Made by a program: the position numbers and the translations under genes. 60,000 nt of DNA from Tubiluchus corallicola (Eukaryota; Priapulida; Priapulimorpha; Priapulimorphida; Tubiluchidae), in contig JAQGDQ010000010.1 in the NCBI GenBank assembly GCA_030141605.1, positions 235,501 to 295,500 on the forward strand, read 5' to 3'. Numbering within the stretch: the stretch's first letter is position 1; each line of letters begins with the position of its first letter. The notes below the pieces were generated by a model. The model was not told where the DNA came from and searched no databases. It was given only the letters and a program-made list of their open reading frames with translations. Positions 17,201 through 29,830 of the stretch are shown here, one piece after another.

Positions 17201-18877
17201 AATATTCATTTTTATCGATTATAAGTTCTCATTAATGCAATTAACATTTTGTTGAAATGAAGCCGTCCATCAAAAATGTGACAGTCATAGCAACCAGACT
17301 TCAAAAACATGGAAACGACAATTAATGGCCAAATAATTGGACAAAGGAAACGATGTATGGGAGCAGCAAAGCAAGGAAGATGAGCATTCTGCAGGCAGGT
17401 GTCTGGTGAAAATTTAATGAATTCTGTGTTTATATTATGACACTGCAATCGCCATGTTATATACCGGTGATGTTGAAACATCATCCATGGAGGCTCTAAA
17501 TGCCATATGCAATATGATACTCCACCAATAATCAAGTAGCAATAAGAGCCTATCCTAGTACCCGTCAATGAAAGTCTGTTCCAGATCTGCCTTAGCGATC
17601 TCGGGATTGGTGCACCAATGCACAGCTGTGGGAGGCCTAGCTGAAGGTCAAATGGATAAGCGACATTAAATTCTAGGAACATCAACAGTAGTACTGCGTC
17701 ACTCACCATTCGAGTATTCAGCGGAATTAATATTTGTGTAGGATGGGAACGTGAAGGACAGTACCTACATCACTTTCAATGAGTGCAAGACATCAGCGTT
17801 TATCCACCGTACACCATCAAATCACTACAAGCTAGGCCATGCAGGATGAATAGATTAAAAGCGGAGAATATGCTCCATATAGAAAGTTTCTAGAATTGTA
17901 ACAGAGAAAATCCCTTGGCAAGGCAGTATTTCTATAGCTTCCTTTAAAATTGACCACAAATATGTCTGGGCCAACAATACGGGACATCTTTTGAAATAAG
18001 ACACGTGTTTCACTCAGACAACCTATAAGCGTGATGCTCACTTTTTGAATTCTTCTAAGGGGCTTAATATCTTTGGTTTCTTCTTCGATGTTTTGCGATA
18101 ATGCGTTACCATTCTTCACATTTTAGTCTCTGGAGACAGTTGCAGTTCACTCACGACTTTAGGCTAATGTGTTTCCTCTGTGGCTTTCATGCTCTCCAGC
18201 TTTTAGCTTTACTACTATTCTCTTCATCATAATGAAAACAACTGAGGGATTTGTCTATAATGCACGTTTAATGTGTGTGAAGAAGCCTTGATACTCAGAG
18301 ACTTTGTCGGCGCACGAAGAGAAAGCTTTTTTACGAGAAGACGAAGAATTGTCAACTCCGAACGAATGTGAAAAACAGACATAAAACATCTACGTTGAAC
18401 TTTTCTATAAAGCCCAAGAAAATGTTGTATCTACTAATGCCAATGTATGTACCTAGTACTAAATTCTGAGTTACTACAGCTTTATCAAAAAAGGAACATG
18501 GTTTCATCTATTTTAATTTCCCTTGTTTGAGTCACGGGTACAGGGGGCAAATGTACAAAAAATCTTCAAATCTAATGTTAATTCTAAACCCAATGTTAAT
18601 TTATTATATTATATATGCCTAGTATCCTTAGGGCATAAGGTTTGTAAAAAAGTTTGTTGGGCATTTTTCAACGTCATTTAAGGTTATTTAAGTCCATGTA
18701 CGTATTTTGTGTTACAGCCCCAGCCACGGCACTTTCAGAGGTTTACATGCCAAATAAATCAATTTGATCTAGTGTCTTCTCATCAATGATTTCTTTTTCA
18801 GCATTACTTTTGAAAGTCAGGGCCACCGGAAGTGAGAAAGAAAAAACTGCCAAAATAGCTTCGCCGTTTTTTCCATT

Positions 18878-18879
<2 letters not shown>
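14241..18879. other. AT-rich non-coding stretch with two long unassigned open frames
   Basis: Two open frames exceed 150 codons: 14988-15455 (-, 155 codons) and 17212-17709 (-, 165 codons). Neither resembles a family I know. For DNA of this composition and length, one or two frames of this size are compatible with chance. At 15910-16230 (+) a slightly G+C-richer zone holds two overlapping short frames, possibly decayed coding or mobile DNA. No RNA genes were seen. Confidence 0.45.
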
Positions 18880-18913
<34 letters not shown>

Positions 18914-18920
18914 GCACACA

Positions 18921-18951
<31 letters not shown>

Positions 18952-18973
18952 GCACACACACACACACACACAT
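18880..18973. repeat. 94-bp alternating purine-pyrimidine tract, (TA)n-(CACG)n-(CA)n
   Basis: From 18880 to 18973 every step alternates purine and pyrimidine: about 14 TA units, then CACACG/CACG tetranucleotides, then about 9 CA units. Frames of Tyr-Ile, His-Thr or Val-Cys across it are repeat artefacts. Alternating CA/CG sequence favours the Z-DNA conformation; that is known biophysics and not tested here. Confidence 0.95.
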
Positions 18974-21900
18974 TTGTTTGAGAGAATGAGAATGCACGGA
19001 GGAGCGAGCCGAGATTCATTTGATTGTAACCGTCAACAGAGGGTGTAGACGACATGGTTTGGTTCCCAGAAGACCCTGGTCTTCTCACAATTAGCATTTT
19101 CCCGAATCTCTTCACCCAGTTTTTATGAAAAGTAGCCTAAAAAGTGATGTTTGAAACTGATTCGACGCCCTGGAAAACACCCTGGAATGTACAAGAAAAT
19201 TCCCATCAATTTTTTTGCAGAAATTATCCCCCAAGAATATGACTCTAATTAGTACGGAAAATTAACATTTCGTACCAAATTTTTGACAATTGACAAGTTG
19301 CTACTGCACGCGCTTATGATATAGAATGGACACCCGCAATTATTTCGCGTTCTTTTTTATTAATGTATCCCTAATTAATATTTTGCATGCAACTTGATCT
19401 CAGTTTGTAGAAAATAATAGACTTATAGAGCTTTCACAGTTAAAAGTTTGAAAATCTTTTACAAAATAACAAAAGATTTATAAGCAAAATGACGCAGGAA
19501 GTAAGCATGAGTTAAGGCTGAAGAATGGAATCTATTATAAAGTATATAATAACGTATTAAAGTATCTATTATATCTATAAAGTTTTTAGTAAAATTAAAA
19601 GCCAAAAAACAGGCTGGTTTAGCTACTCATCTTTCTGCATGCAGACGCTGGCTTCATTGTCCAATTAGCTCCATCCATCTCCATTACATGGAAGCCATTT
19701 ATCAAGAACTGCTCACTACACGTGCACTCCATAGCTATAGATCACATTATCCTCCTCGATAGACAGAATTACATGATTCATGCAGTTATACCCCTTCAGT
19801 CCCCCTTATATGATTTATTACGCAGTGGGCGGTTATTTCACTATTAGCCACTTTAACTATATGGCACATACACCTATTATATTACGACTACACCATTAAT
19901 AGTATAACATGTCCCCAAAATTTATGGTATCGATGATATCGATGATAATGATACGGTGATGACGACAAATCATTTTAAAAAATGTTTTCAACACATGACG
20001 AGGCTAAAAAGGCACTGGACGTTAGACAGCCATGTGAAATAATTTTTTACGCAAGTTTTTTGAGAGGTTGAAACAATTTCTACAAGTCTTGGACTCTAAA
20101 CATTAAAATATTTCCTAATGTTAGAAAAACACTCGGTATTAAAACTCCCTTTAAAAATGCTTGAAGCCGCTTTTAGCTGTTCACACATTTTAAGTACATG
20201 TTCACTCAACGCAGTAGACACTAAAAAAGCATTTTCGGTTTGTAAGTACTAAGTAGAGCCAGTTTCCATGCATTAAAATAACTACTATGTATTTAATTTT
20301 ACAAAATGTACTACACAACGTAGTACACCATATAGACACACAACTTAAGATTAATCATCATCATTACAGTTACGAAAAGCATAACGTCTCAAGCTAATAG
20401 TTAAATTACTATTATGATTACGTATTATAATTATTACTACTGGAAACTCTTGCTGAAGCTGTTTTGTTGACTGAAATCTGACTGAAAGACTTTTTTAATA
20501 GTAGTGTGAAGATGAGGTGAAAGCGCGTATACCTAGGAGATTTTAGGCATAATTCAGTCAACTCTTAAATCCTTCAACGCACTTTTCACTTTTTAGGATT
20601 GAATAACATCTCATGTTCACTCTTTTACACATGGGAGTTAACTTGCAACGTAATTAGAAGACGTTGTACGACTTTCGTTAAGAACCAATGTAGCCCAATA
20701 ACTCTTTTCAGAAATTTCTCGTCCTGCAAGATACGATTTGGCGAACATAACTCGGAATCAAAGCTTATTCACAAAGACTGGCGGTCAAGCATGCCTGGGA
20801 AATAAATCAGGAGGTTTATAGATTGTGACATGCTTTACGATGGAGGGCTCTGTGTAAATCTTCCACTTGATTTCCTTTTCTTGTGTTCAAATGCCACAGA
20901 TAAATGAGGCAACAGACAGGGATACCAGACAGTTATCTGACCAAACTGGTTAGCGACTGTCTGAATAGATGGAGCAGAGAGTTTAATTTTAAAACAGATT
21001 TCAAGCTAATAAAGTTTGCAGACCAATAAACAATTTGTGAGAAAAGTACTTCCTTGGAACTCTTAGTAAAATTTTATTTTTTTATTTATTTAAGAACATT
21101 TATAAAATACATTTTTTATAAAAGAAAATGGCAGTAGGCACATAGCACTTATGCTAGCATGTGGTTAAAAGTGAAACAAGTTTAGTTAATAAAGGCAAAC
21201 ATTATCCGACTAATGATTGTGCAGTAAAACTAAAGTCCTGCTTCTATTATATACTGTAAATTATCTAAACAGACCTAATGACTATAATTATGTGGGTAAA
21301 ATGGTCTATTGGGTCGAAGCATTGTTATCGAATAAGTACGTTCATAGAGCATTGGTTCTCCACTAGCTTCTTCATGAGAATGAGAGCAAGGAGTACTTTC
21401 CACTTGATTTAGATTCGCCCGAAAATCAAAGTTTAGTGTGTGCAGCACCCCACCATCATATGTATACACGTTCGACATACGGGCTTGATTTCTTCAACCC
21501 CTTTCAGGAGGACAGTAGTCCCTGATATTGCGACTATTATAGGAATTACTTTTGCTTTGGTTTATCAAGTTTTGGTTTACTTTACAAAATAAGTTCAGCA
21601 ATTACATGGGGAGTATATAAAGGCCTGGGCATCTTTTCACATGCAAAATTAAGTATTCTGGAGGTTCTGTACTTCATTGCTGAATCCGCCCTAGTTCTTT
21701 AGGGGGATTGTAGTGGACAAAGATACAAAAACATCATCTAAACAATAAATTTTGGCAGTTGTGGGATGGTCCCGGGTCTCCTGATTTCATGACTAGATCC
21801 ACCTTGATTCCACTGAAAGATTTTGATGGAAAAAAACGAGAGCACAGAGTCTAAACATCACGTACACGAAATTTGGCATTTTCGTCACAAAATGAACGAT

Positions 21901-24900
21901 TCTTCTGTATTTTATCATTAAGCGCCGCACTAACAGCGTATTTACGTAATTTGCTAGCTGGTATTGAATTTCGCGTTCGCGTTCGCGCACGCAACTTTAT
22001 TTGTTGGGCAAATTCCATAGCACGTTTAATTTCTACGTCAAGTCTTGTGCAAATATTATAAAAATGTAAAACATATCACTTGCAGTGCCTCTATAGATGT
22101 CACAATAACATTTAACGCGATTTAAAATGCGTAGGCTGGTCAAAGATGAGGACCAATTTGCTGGATGCACGACTCCTTGTTCCTAAGAGGGCGCGATACT
22201 GAGAATTACAGCGATGGGCCTACATTTGATAATATGTCTTGCAAATTTCCGATAAATACTTAATATTGCGACCTTTAGGTATGTCACTATGTACAACGAA
22301 ACAGTATAATCATTGTCAATACATACATTTCAAAGAAACCCATGAGTTCTTCAAAGAAACATACTACAAGTCCGTTACTCCAGCAAATATCCATAACAGT
22401 ATAAAAAACGTGAACCATTAGCGTTATTAATTCACTGCTCCCCCTCCCCTGCCTTTCAGTATTGTAAGCACAGCAGTTTTCGCGAGAATGGAATAGATGC
22501 CTTTCCTAAACAGACAGAATAGCTGGATCTTCTATTACCTTAATCTGTCTCCTGGCTATTCAACTAGGTACGTTTAGAGAGAGGATGAGGCTTAGAAATC
22601 TTCCTGACAGGGCAATCGTTGAAATTGATATGACCTCGGCGTGCAAGAATATCATTCATTATAATCCAGCTTCTTTTATTAATTCCCGTAGCGATCTACT
22701 CACAAAGAGGACATAATAAACTCCACAGTCTGCACTTCATACAATGACATATTCTTTTCAATGCAAACTTCCTGAGGCGCATTACATTAACCACATGCTG
22801 ATTAAAATAAACGCAAATAGACTGTTTATTATTGTAGGCCTGGATGTACGTACATTGACAATGCTTGTATTTTTCGTTTTTTTCATAAGAATGTACATGA
22901 AAATTATAATAAAACTTAGACCGATATGCTGCAAAATTTCAAGAGGCTCTTTCACGCTGCCTCCAAGTTTCAAGTGTGTTTCAAACAAACAAAACTGGTT
23001 TAAATACCGCTTGGGATATATAAATTGTTGATAAGCACAGCAAACGGCAATTTAGTTGTCAAAATTTTGTTTACTTAAGCATAGCAGCCAGTAATAAATC
23101 CTACTCAGATTAGTAAAGAAAAGGTTTACAACAACAAGGTCGATCGAAAAACTCGCGACAATTATCTCCTATTATCCACTCATAATTACTAAAGAGTAAG
23201 TGAGTATGTAGGCAAAGCTTAAAAATTCGCTTATTCTATAAATAAACAAATTTGTAAAATTATCAATAAATACAGTAACCCTTAAAATATTATAAAAGCT
23301 TATTCGAGTAGGTACTTGATGCATTATGGTAAGTTTAAAGCAAACCGAACCCAATCTTAAACTGTAGGTCAAAACAGTTTACTCTTTAAAATATTAAAAA
23401 GAAACACGCTATTGTTTTAAAAATGATTTATCTGAAAGAATTATGACATAAATGCAATTTCGCGCTCGCTCCACTAATTTTTCGCTGTTTCATGTATTTC
23501 GCCATTCGTTAGTTAGACGGGCACTAGCACCTGCTTTTGCATAAACGCATTGCATAAAAAACAGGTTCTGTACCTCTCAGTTCAGATGTGTTAGTTTGTG
23601 ACGAGCTGCACACGTTCAACAGCTCATGCGTGAGCACAGCGGTGCATTTGAAATTTGAATTCTTATCTTAAAACATGCCTAGTTTTAGTACAACACACTG
23701 AATATCTTACTTCAATTTTCACTTTTGCAAATACGTGCAGCACGCTCGTGGAGTATTTTTGCTGTTGAAAAGTTGAAAGTTATGTTAGTTTGTAATGTCA
23801 TCAATAGTTGGGCTCGCTTGCCGTTAATTAAGCTTTTCGTCTATTATTTAATTATCACAAACGCTTTTGCAGTATTAATTGTGTTAAAATGTATACTTTT
23901 TACCGTATTTGAAAATGGGGTAGTATATGAAAAATCATACTTACTTCCTTTAAGATTGTTCGTTAAACTTATTTAAGAAGTCGAAATTTACTCAACTGAC
24001 AGTAATTACGAACTAAAAGACTTGGCTTATTTTAGGTACTATAAGCTATACAGTATACATGTAGTTTATAAGTAACACATACTGAAAATTTTAGGTATAA
24101 GCAAAATTGCAGCCCAAATATTTACTCAGCATAGTCTTATTTTTTGTAACTGTTTTTCCTTTCTTGAACTTTCGGTGAAAGCGGGTTATAAATGGACTTG
24201 TGTCTTGATAATCAAATGAAATTCGCTGAACCTGCCCAAATGCTGAATTTTGGAAGGTATGTCAAAACTGCTGTCACAAAAAATACCAAACCGTTTTTTC
24301 ACACTTTATAAGTCTCACAAGTGGTACTTTAACCCAATTTTCCATTTGCAGTTCAAGCTTCCAGACCCAGAGGATTTCCAAACATCTATCACTACACATA
24401 TTTAGCCTTACGTAACGTGATTATTGTCATCAAATCGGTTTTATTAAAATATATTCAACCACATCCCCTGTGGGGTATGAATCCATCCCCAACAGTCTCA
24501 GAATGACAATAACGGCCAATAATGTTGCGAGTCTTAACCTTGCTTACACTGTCAACTTGCGTTTGTCATGCAAAAATTACGATCTCTGACTCATTCTGTT
24601 GATTGCTGGATGACACCGTCGAGCCATGCTCTAATCACTTCCCAAGTGTTTTTCGTTCGCTTGTTGATAATTTGTCTCCTGAACATCTTGTAGACTACAT
24701 AATGACACAGCAGCTTTTATAGTATATTGCGCCTCGTCCATAATGATAGCTGTTTGCGCAACGAATTTACAACGCTCCGTAATCGGTCAATTCTGGTTTA
24801 TTTTGTTATGAAAACGTTCCCACTGCTTTTATCTTTGATATCAGATTCTCTCTGGTGAAAATAAATCCGTTGTGCAACCAGGCTTACACGCTTAAAGCTT

Positions 24901-25354
24901 ACTTTTAGCATTACGCGCTGTTAAAATTTTAAAATTTCATAAATTCGGGAAAATGTCGGAGTGTACACGGCGCTGGTAGATAACAATTGATGGTAGGGAG
25001 AAATGTTTTGAAAAAACGCCAATGCTTTCAGCAAGCACCTGCTTAATTAACAACGCTGATGCCAAGCGACCCATTGGCTTGACGATGCTAAAAACAGCTA
25101 AACCATGCAACATCAAAAATTGTACAAGCCTTCTCACAGGTGGGAACGTTCAAAGCACATGCGTACACATCGTTTCAAAATACACATTTTTTGTTTAAAA
25201 TGTAGATATGGATGTTGTCGTCTTGACCAGTTTTCTTTCTTGTATTGTCTTGAATACTAATTGATGGACCTTTAATCTCAGGGCTGTTATCCGTATCAAC
25301 TTTTAAGTAAACATTTCACTGTTCGTGCAACATGTTGACCTGTCCATACACAAA
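18974..25354. other. Long AT-rich non-coding stretch
   Basis: No gene, RNA or mobile element is supported. Small features are a GAT-rich word cluster (19925-19965), a T-rich run (21067-21095) and CGCGTTCGCGTTCGCG near 21970. The block from about 24480 to 24800 has more balanced composition and could be regulatory, but I see no motif cluster strong enough to annotate. Frames such as 22744-23031 (+), 23725-23976 (+) and 24937-25137 (-) match no family I know. Confidence 0.45.
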
Positions 25355-25557
25355 CTGTTACTGCTACAATTGCTGCTACTGCTACTACTACTGCTGGTGC
25401 TACTACTGCTACTGCTACTATTACTGCTGCTACTACTACTACTGCTGTTGCTGCTGTTAGTATGCCTGCTGCTACTGCTGCAGCTACTATTACTGCTATT
25501 ACAGCTACTATTACTATTACTACCGTTGCCACCACAGCCGCCGACACTACTACTATC
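25355..25557. repeat. Degenerate (CTG/CTA/ATT)n trinucleotide array
   Basis: About 200 bases of imperfect three-base periodicity, mainly ACT, GCT, TGC and ATT triplets, decaying toward CAC/GCC at the right end. Frames on both strands stay open across it and give poly-Leu, poly-Ser, poly-Ala or poly-Val. That several frames stay open at once shows they come from the repeat rather than from selection for a protein. Confidence 0.9.
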
Positions 25558-26763
25558 AGTCATAAAAAAACCATTTGCAAAAACAACAGCACATTGTTGC
25601 ACAGAGTTCTCACTGGCAAGATCTTACAATTGCAATGCTTTGGCAGATTTGGTTTCAAACTCATCTAGCGGGCATGTTATAGAATGATAACGAAGTTAGT
25701 ACACCCATATATGTAACGGGGTAACCTGCTACGATTATTCTTACTTTCAGTGACTGAGCTTAGCTTACATTATTGGCTGTGCTATGATTATTTCGGGCGT
25801 ACAACATTAAACAAAATGTTTTTAAAAACAAAAAAATCTGGATGCCATCTGGTTAAAGTATTTAAGTATAGGCCACATCAAGTTCCATAGGTTATGCGAT
25901 TTTTCTCAGACAGCTTAAACTCTCCCCTTAATTAAATACTTAAAATGGATTATTTATATTTTTCAAATTGTTCTTCAACTACATATTGTATTATACGCCA
26001 TTCCAAAATGATTTTTTTCGATATGTGACACTCGCTCGGCAAGTTACAGAGTTCAGACATATTGTACTATCGAAAAGTCAACTTCCTTCAGTTTATTTAC
26101 AGATACCGTGCTTTTTCTGTAATTTGAAGACGTCAACTTTAGGCAGAAAACAGTGACTTGAGGAAATGGATTTTAAGGATAATAACCGTCTACAATTACT
26201 CGTAATTTACCACCGCCTTAACAGGAGAAATGTTTCCCGCAGCATTATAAATTTTTTATAGTCAGTCGAGCTCATTTACCATTTAACACATAAATCCGAA
26301 TCGTAGATAAATACGATTATGCCTTTGTCTTCTGCAGGCTTGAGCTTATATTTCACATAATAATGCATTTAGCAAGACGAATTGATACCTTTATGACGTT
26401 AGGTTGGATGCTAGGAGGCGGATTTATTCGTCTGGGGTTTACAATTACGATCAGGTTACAAGAGGATTGTCTTAAGCTCCTGAACGGAAAGGATAAACAA
26501 ATATTAGGTCGCCAACTAGACAATAATAATATTATCTCATTTTTTCATTGTGCAGCATTGCTCAGTAGACGCAAAATACATCATAAATACAGCACTTCTG
26601 TGAAAGAATTTATGCTTCAAACACGTACTACACTTTTCATGAAATGAATCGCACTAAATTAAAATTTATTTTTTTCACCACTTTACCGTGGCACAATACA
26701 CACTGCATGTAGAAGGACATGCGTACGTATTCGAATTTGGATTTCCCTGACTACCTTCTACCT
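25558..26763. other. Non-coding stretch
   Basis: No supported gene. The 94-codon frame at 26363-26647 (+) has no recognisable domain. Confidence 0.45.
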
Positions 26764-26777
26764 TGACCTCAAGGTCA
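26764..26777. promoter_or_regulatory. Nuclear-receptor-type everted repeat TGACCT-CA-AGGTCA
   Basis: Two perfect AGGTCA half-sites in everted orientation with a 2-base spacer. The right half is extended to TCAAGGTCA, the form preferred by ERR/SF-1-type monomeric receptors (established motif knowledge). A perfect cAMP-response-type palindrome lies 66 bases further right. Function is not shown. Confidence 0.35.
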
Positions 26778-26842
26778 GTGAACCTAGCTGCCAAGTACTA
26801 ATGCTGAGTAAAACTCCGTCCACAGGAGGACGACAACTACAA

Positions 26843-26850
26843 TGACGTCA
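26843..26850. promoter_or_regulatory. Perfect CRE palindrome TGACGTCA
   Basis: An exact CREB/ATF-type 8-mer within CG-containing sequence (ACGACGACG-like words on both sides), unusual for this AT-rich region. It may belong with the nuclear-receptor-type site at 26764-26777. Confidence 0.35.
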
Positions 26851-28070
26851 CGACGACGCCATAATTCACCAAAACCCTCTTGAGTAATCTAAAACTACAT
26901 TATTTCCACTTCTGGTATCACAAATTCTGCTAAAAATACGAGCAGTGCACAAGAACTTTGCAAAATTGTTACTAATTTTATTCAGTACCTCAATAATGTT
27001 TATAGTCATGATGTTTACGTTGTGATATCATCGAGTCTAGAATTAACTAACTACGAAACAAAATGGCTCAAACATTATAATTCTAATCCTTATACACACC
27101 CTATACGTACCAGAAACAAAAAATAATTTACTAATATTAAAATGCTCAGTTCATTTTATCGAGTACGAGATGCAGCAAATTGCTGTAAAATACAACGTAG
27201 TACAGTTCCTGTTACAAGGTATCTGTCACAACAGCTTCAGCAACAGTAGCATCAAGACGAAAAATCTTAGCTAAAATTAAAACCTAATCGAAAATAAAAT
27301 AAAAAATATAATAAATTGTACTATATCGACTACTAAAGATCGCTATCGATCACCAGTGCTATACGATCACAGCTTATGTATAAAAAACAATGGAGACGCC
27401 GTCATCTTTCGATCATCCTTTCTGGATCATCCTCGGAAAGGAATAATTCGTTTTCCCATAATTACATCACATCTTTATCAATGCACTGTTCGGAAATCCA
27501 CTCCAATCATTCCCCTGCTCTGTTAGAAAAAAGGAGGTCTAATCAACTACAAATGAGTAATTCTCCAGAACACCTGAGTCTCTACGTCTTCGGAGGATAA
27601 GAAGTATGATTAAGTATGAGATTATATCCAGGAAGATGAATGCAAAGTCAAGACACACCTGCATACAGTTCATGTTTGACTGAGTTTGAACATCAGTTTG
27701 AACACGGCAATATATCGTAAATGAATATCTAGGGTCGAGTTATGTCTATTGAGCAAAGAATTTCTAATTTCTATCCTGTCATAATGTTTATTACAACAAA
27801 ATGATATGTTTGCTTCACCATTCATTATGAAATATCTGTGATTCTATAATTTAGTAAACAATAATTGCGGAAATGATGTACAAAATAACGTAAAATGCGG
27901 ATTTGGTGTCATACGAAATAACGCGTAGCGTGAAATTAAAATCAGTAATACAGAACAAAGTTTTTTGTGAGTCATTGACTCACAAAACGGTTATGTTGCA
28001 TGACGTTGAATAGCATCTGTGCACTACACGTAAATGTCAGTCATATGATAATTATTAGAACCCAGCTGAA
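26851..28070. other. Non-coding stretch
   Basis: No gene seen. At 27961-27985 a GTGAGTCATTGACTCAC word forms an imperfect palindrome with TGACTCA/TGAGTCA (AP-1-type) halves. The frame at 27376-27600 (+) is unassigned. Confidence 0.45.
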
Positions 28071-28171
28071 TACTAGTCAAATAATAACACTAATGTACAC
28101 ATCAGTTTGGAGTGGACGAGAAGGCACTTAAATGTTGGGAAAACAGATTGATTAACCAAACCGAAATGATT
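28071..28171 (+). repeat. Direct repeat, copy 1 (offset 360 bp)
   Basis: About 101 bases matching 28431-28531 at a constant offset of exactly 360, so without net indels. The longest identical runs are ATAACACTAATGTACACA and CAGTTTGGAGTGGACGA. Flanks outside the repeat do not match. Confidence 0.9.
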
Positions 28172-28430
28172 AATTCATCTAATTGAGGGAAATAAAAACC
28201 CGCTAACTAATCACTGCCTGAAAATTTTTTCTTCACTTTCTTTAAAACTAATAATTACTTAACAATTTTCTCTTTACTTTTTTCAAAACTGTAGGCTAGT
28301 TTATTTCAAACTGAAACATAGTATACTCTACACAGCACAGTGACTATACAAACCGTGTATGTACAAAATCTAAACATAGATATGGTCGTTTCAACTCTAA
28401 CCTTACTCACAAAAATTCGACCAACTCGAA

Positions 28431-28531
28431 TACACGTCAAATCATAACACTAATGTACACACCAGTTTGGAGTGGACGAAGAGGTACTTCAGTGTTGAGG
28501 AAACGTTTCGATCAACCAACTCGAAATGATT
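28431..28531 (+). repeat. Direct repeat, copy 2 (offset 360 bp)
   Basis: The second copy of 28071-28171; see that entry. Roughly one base in five differs, mostly in the right half. Confidence 0.9.
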
Positions 28532-29599
28532 GGGCGTATTACCAGCAAATTTCATTGATAAGTGCTTGGACGCAAGGAGTTTTTGAGAAAATTTCCTATA
28601 GTTGTCTTCACGGTGGTAATGATTAGTCTATGTGTTGTGGCTGAGCGCTATACACTCGAGGGAATAATGGTTTTAGACCGATTCGGACACCAGGAAATAT
28701 GAAAAACGAAAAATCGGCAAGACTGAAATGGTAAATCATTTATCACTGTGCCTTTTGAGAAAACGAAGTAACGAGGAAAACTAAAATTAGATATTTCGGC
28801 TGTCGGCAGTGGCGAGACACCGGGCAATTTATCCGAAATCGACTTGTCAAGTTAGATTATCTAAAATAAATGAAGAGTCCAGCAATTCTTAGTCTGAGTT
28901 ACTCATTTGATTTGTAATATAAAAAATTGTCTTGGGCAATAAATGTATACCTGTTATCAGATTTTGCGTTACTTTTATAAATGACAATTCTTTTAAGAAG
29001 ATTAACGTTAAAGTCACCTTTAGTAGAGAAACGAAAGTAATTCTGACACTGTGTGGCGGTTCAATGAGTTCATTCAACAGAATCGATTTATTCATTCGTC
29101 AGATTTTGTAAAATTTTGTAAGATCGTCTTCTGGGGATGAGAAAACAGCTGCATGTACACAGTGTGGCTCAACTAAGTAAAGCTAAACCTGTTTAGTAAT
29201 TTGGTGAGTGACCACCAGAGAAAACTGGGGTGGGGGGGGTGCGTTATCACTTGTCATAAAAACTGTAGCATTTATCTCGTTGAAGGCCGTGTGTACATTC
29301 GAGTGTGGCTAAGGCACTTGTGACTGTTCACTATCTCGTCTTAGACGCTAATCCTTGACAACAAGATGCTGGCGTTTGCCATAGGGCATAATTATTGCAT
29401 AAGATCTAGACAAGCAGTTATTATTGATTATGACAAAATTCGGAGCTTTAAACGATGTATTATAGGCCTATTTGCTCATACATATAAGGCGCTATTCATA
29501 CGGTTCTTTTGGTAAATAACAACACTGCTCAAAAATTGTATTTGTTTGTAAAGAAGTTTTTCTGTGCCCTTGTGCCATTGGACGTGTTTGTTAAAGTAG
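28532..29599. other. Non-coding stretch
   Basis: No gene recognised. A G-run (GGGGTGGGGGGGG) at about 29227-29240 is the only notable local feature. Confidence 0.45.
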
Positions 29600-29830
29600 C
29601 TAAGCTTAATTTTCTCGCCAACAAGTTTTGTTACTCATTAACTCAAATTTCTCGCTAATTAGCTTAACACAGCGAAAAGGCTTCTATCCAATTAATTAGC
29701 CGGGAAAACAGAAACGCATGCACAGCGTGTGGCGTGTCATCCCCTAGCTGTCAATTGCCGTGAAATTGAGAAGGCTTCCCAATTGGCTTCATAACATGTT
29801 TGGGATAATTAAACCACAGGTTGGACAAAA
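29600..29830. promoter_or_regulatory. Candidate cis-regulatory block 3
   Basis: A repeat-free block with clustered homeodomain-type sites: the palindrome GCTAATTAGC (29654-29663), AATTAATTAGC (29690-29700) and GATAATTAAA (about 29804-29813). It also has AGCTGTCAATTG (29746-29757) and a Runx-type AACCACA (about 29812-29818). The same 12-mer AGCTGTCAATTG recurs in block 6 near 36686; a shared 12-mer in 60 kb is weak evidence alone. Enhancer function is inference. Confidence 0.3.

Noticed and set aside
18743-19115. Frames through the TA/CA/CG tract
   Set aside because: The central part is repeat-coded (Ile-Tyr, His-Thr, Val-Cys) and the flanks show no homology I recognise.
25296-25687. Poly-Leu, poly-Ser and Ala/Val-rich frames
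   Set aside because: A degenerate trinucleotide array keeps frames open on both strands; the ends show no domain.
29225-29242. G-quadruplex at the G-run
   Set aside because: One G-run of about eight with a shorter neighbour; four separate G-tracts at suitable spacing are not present.
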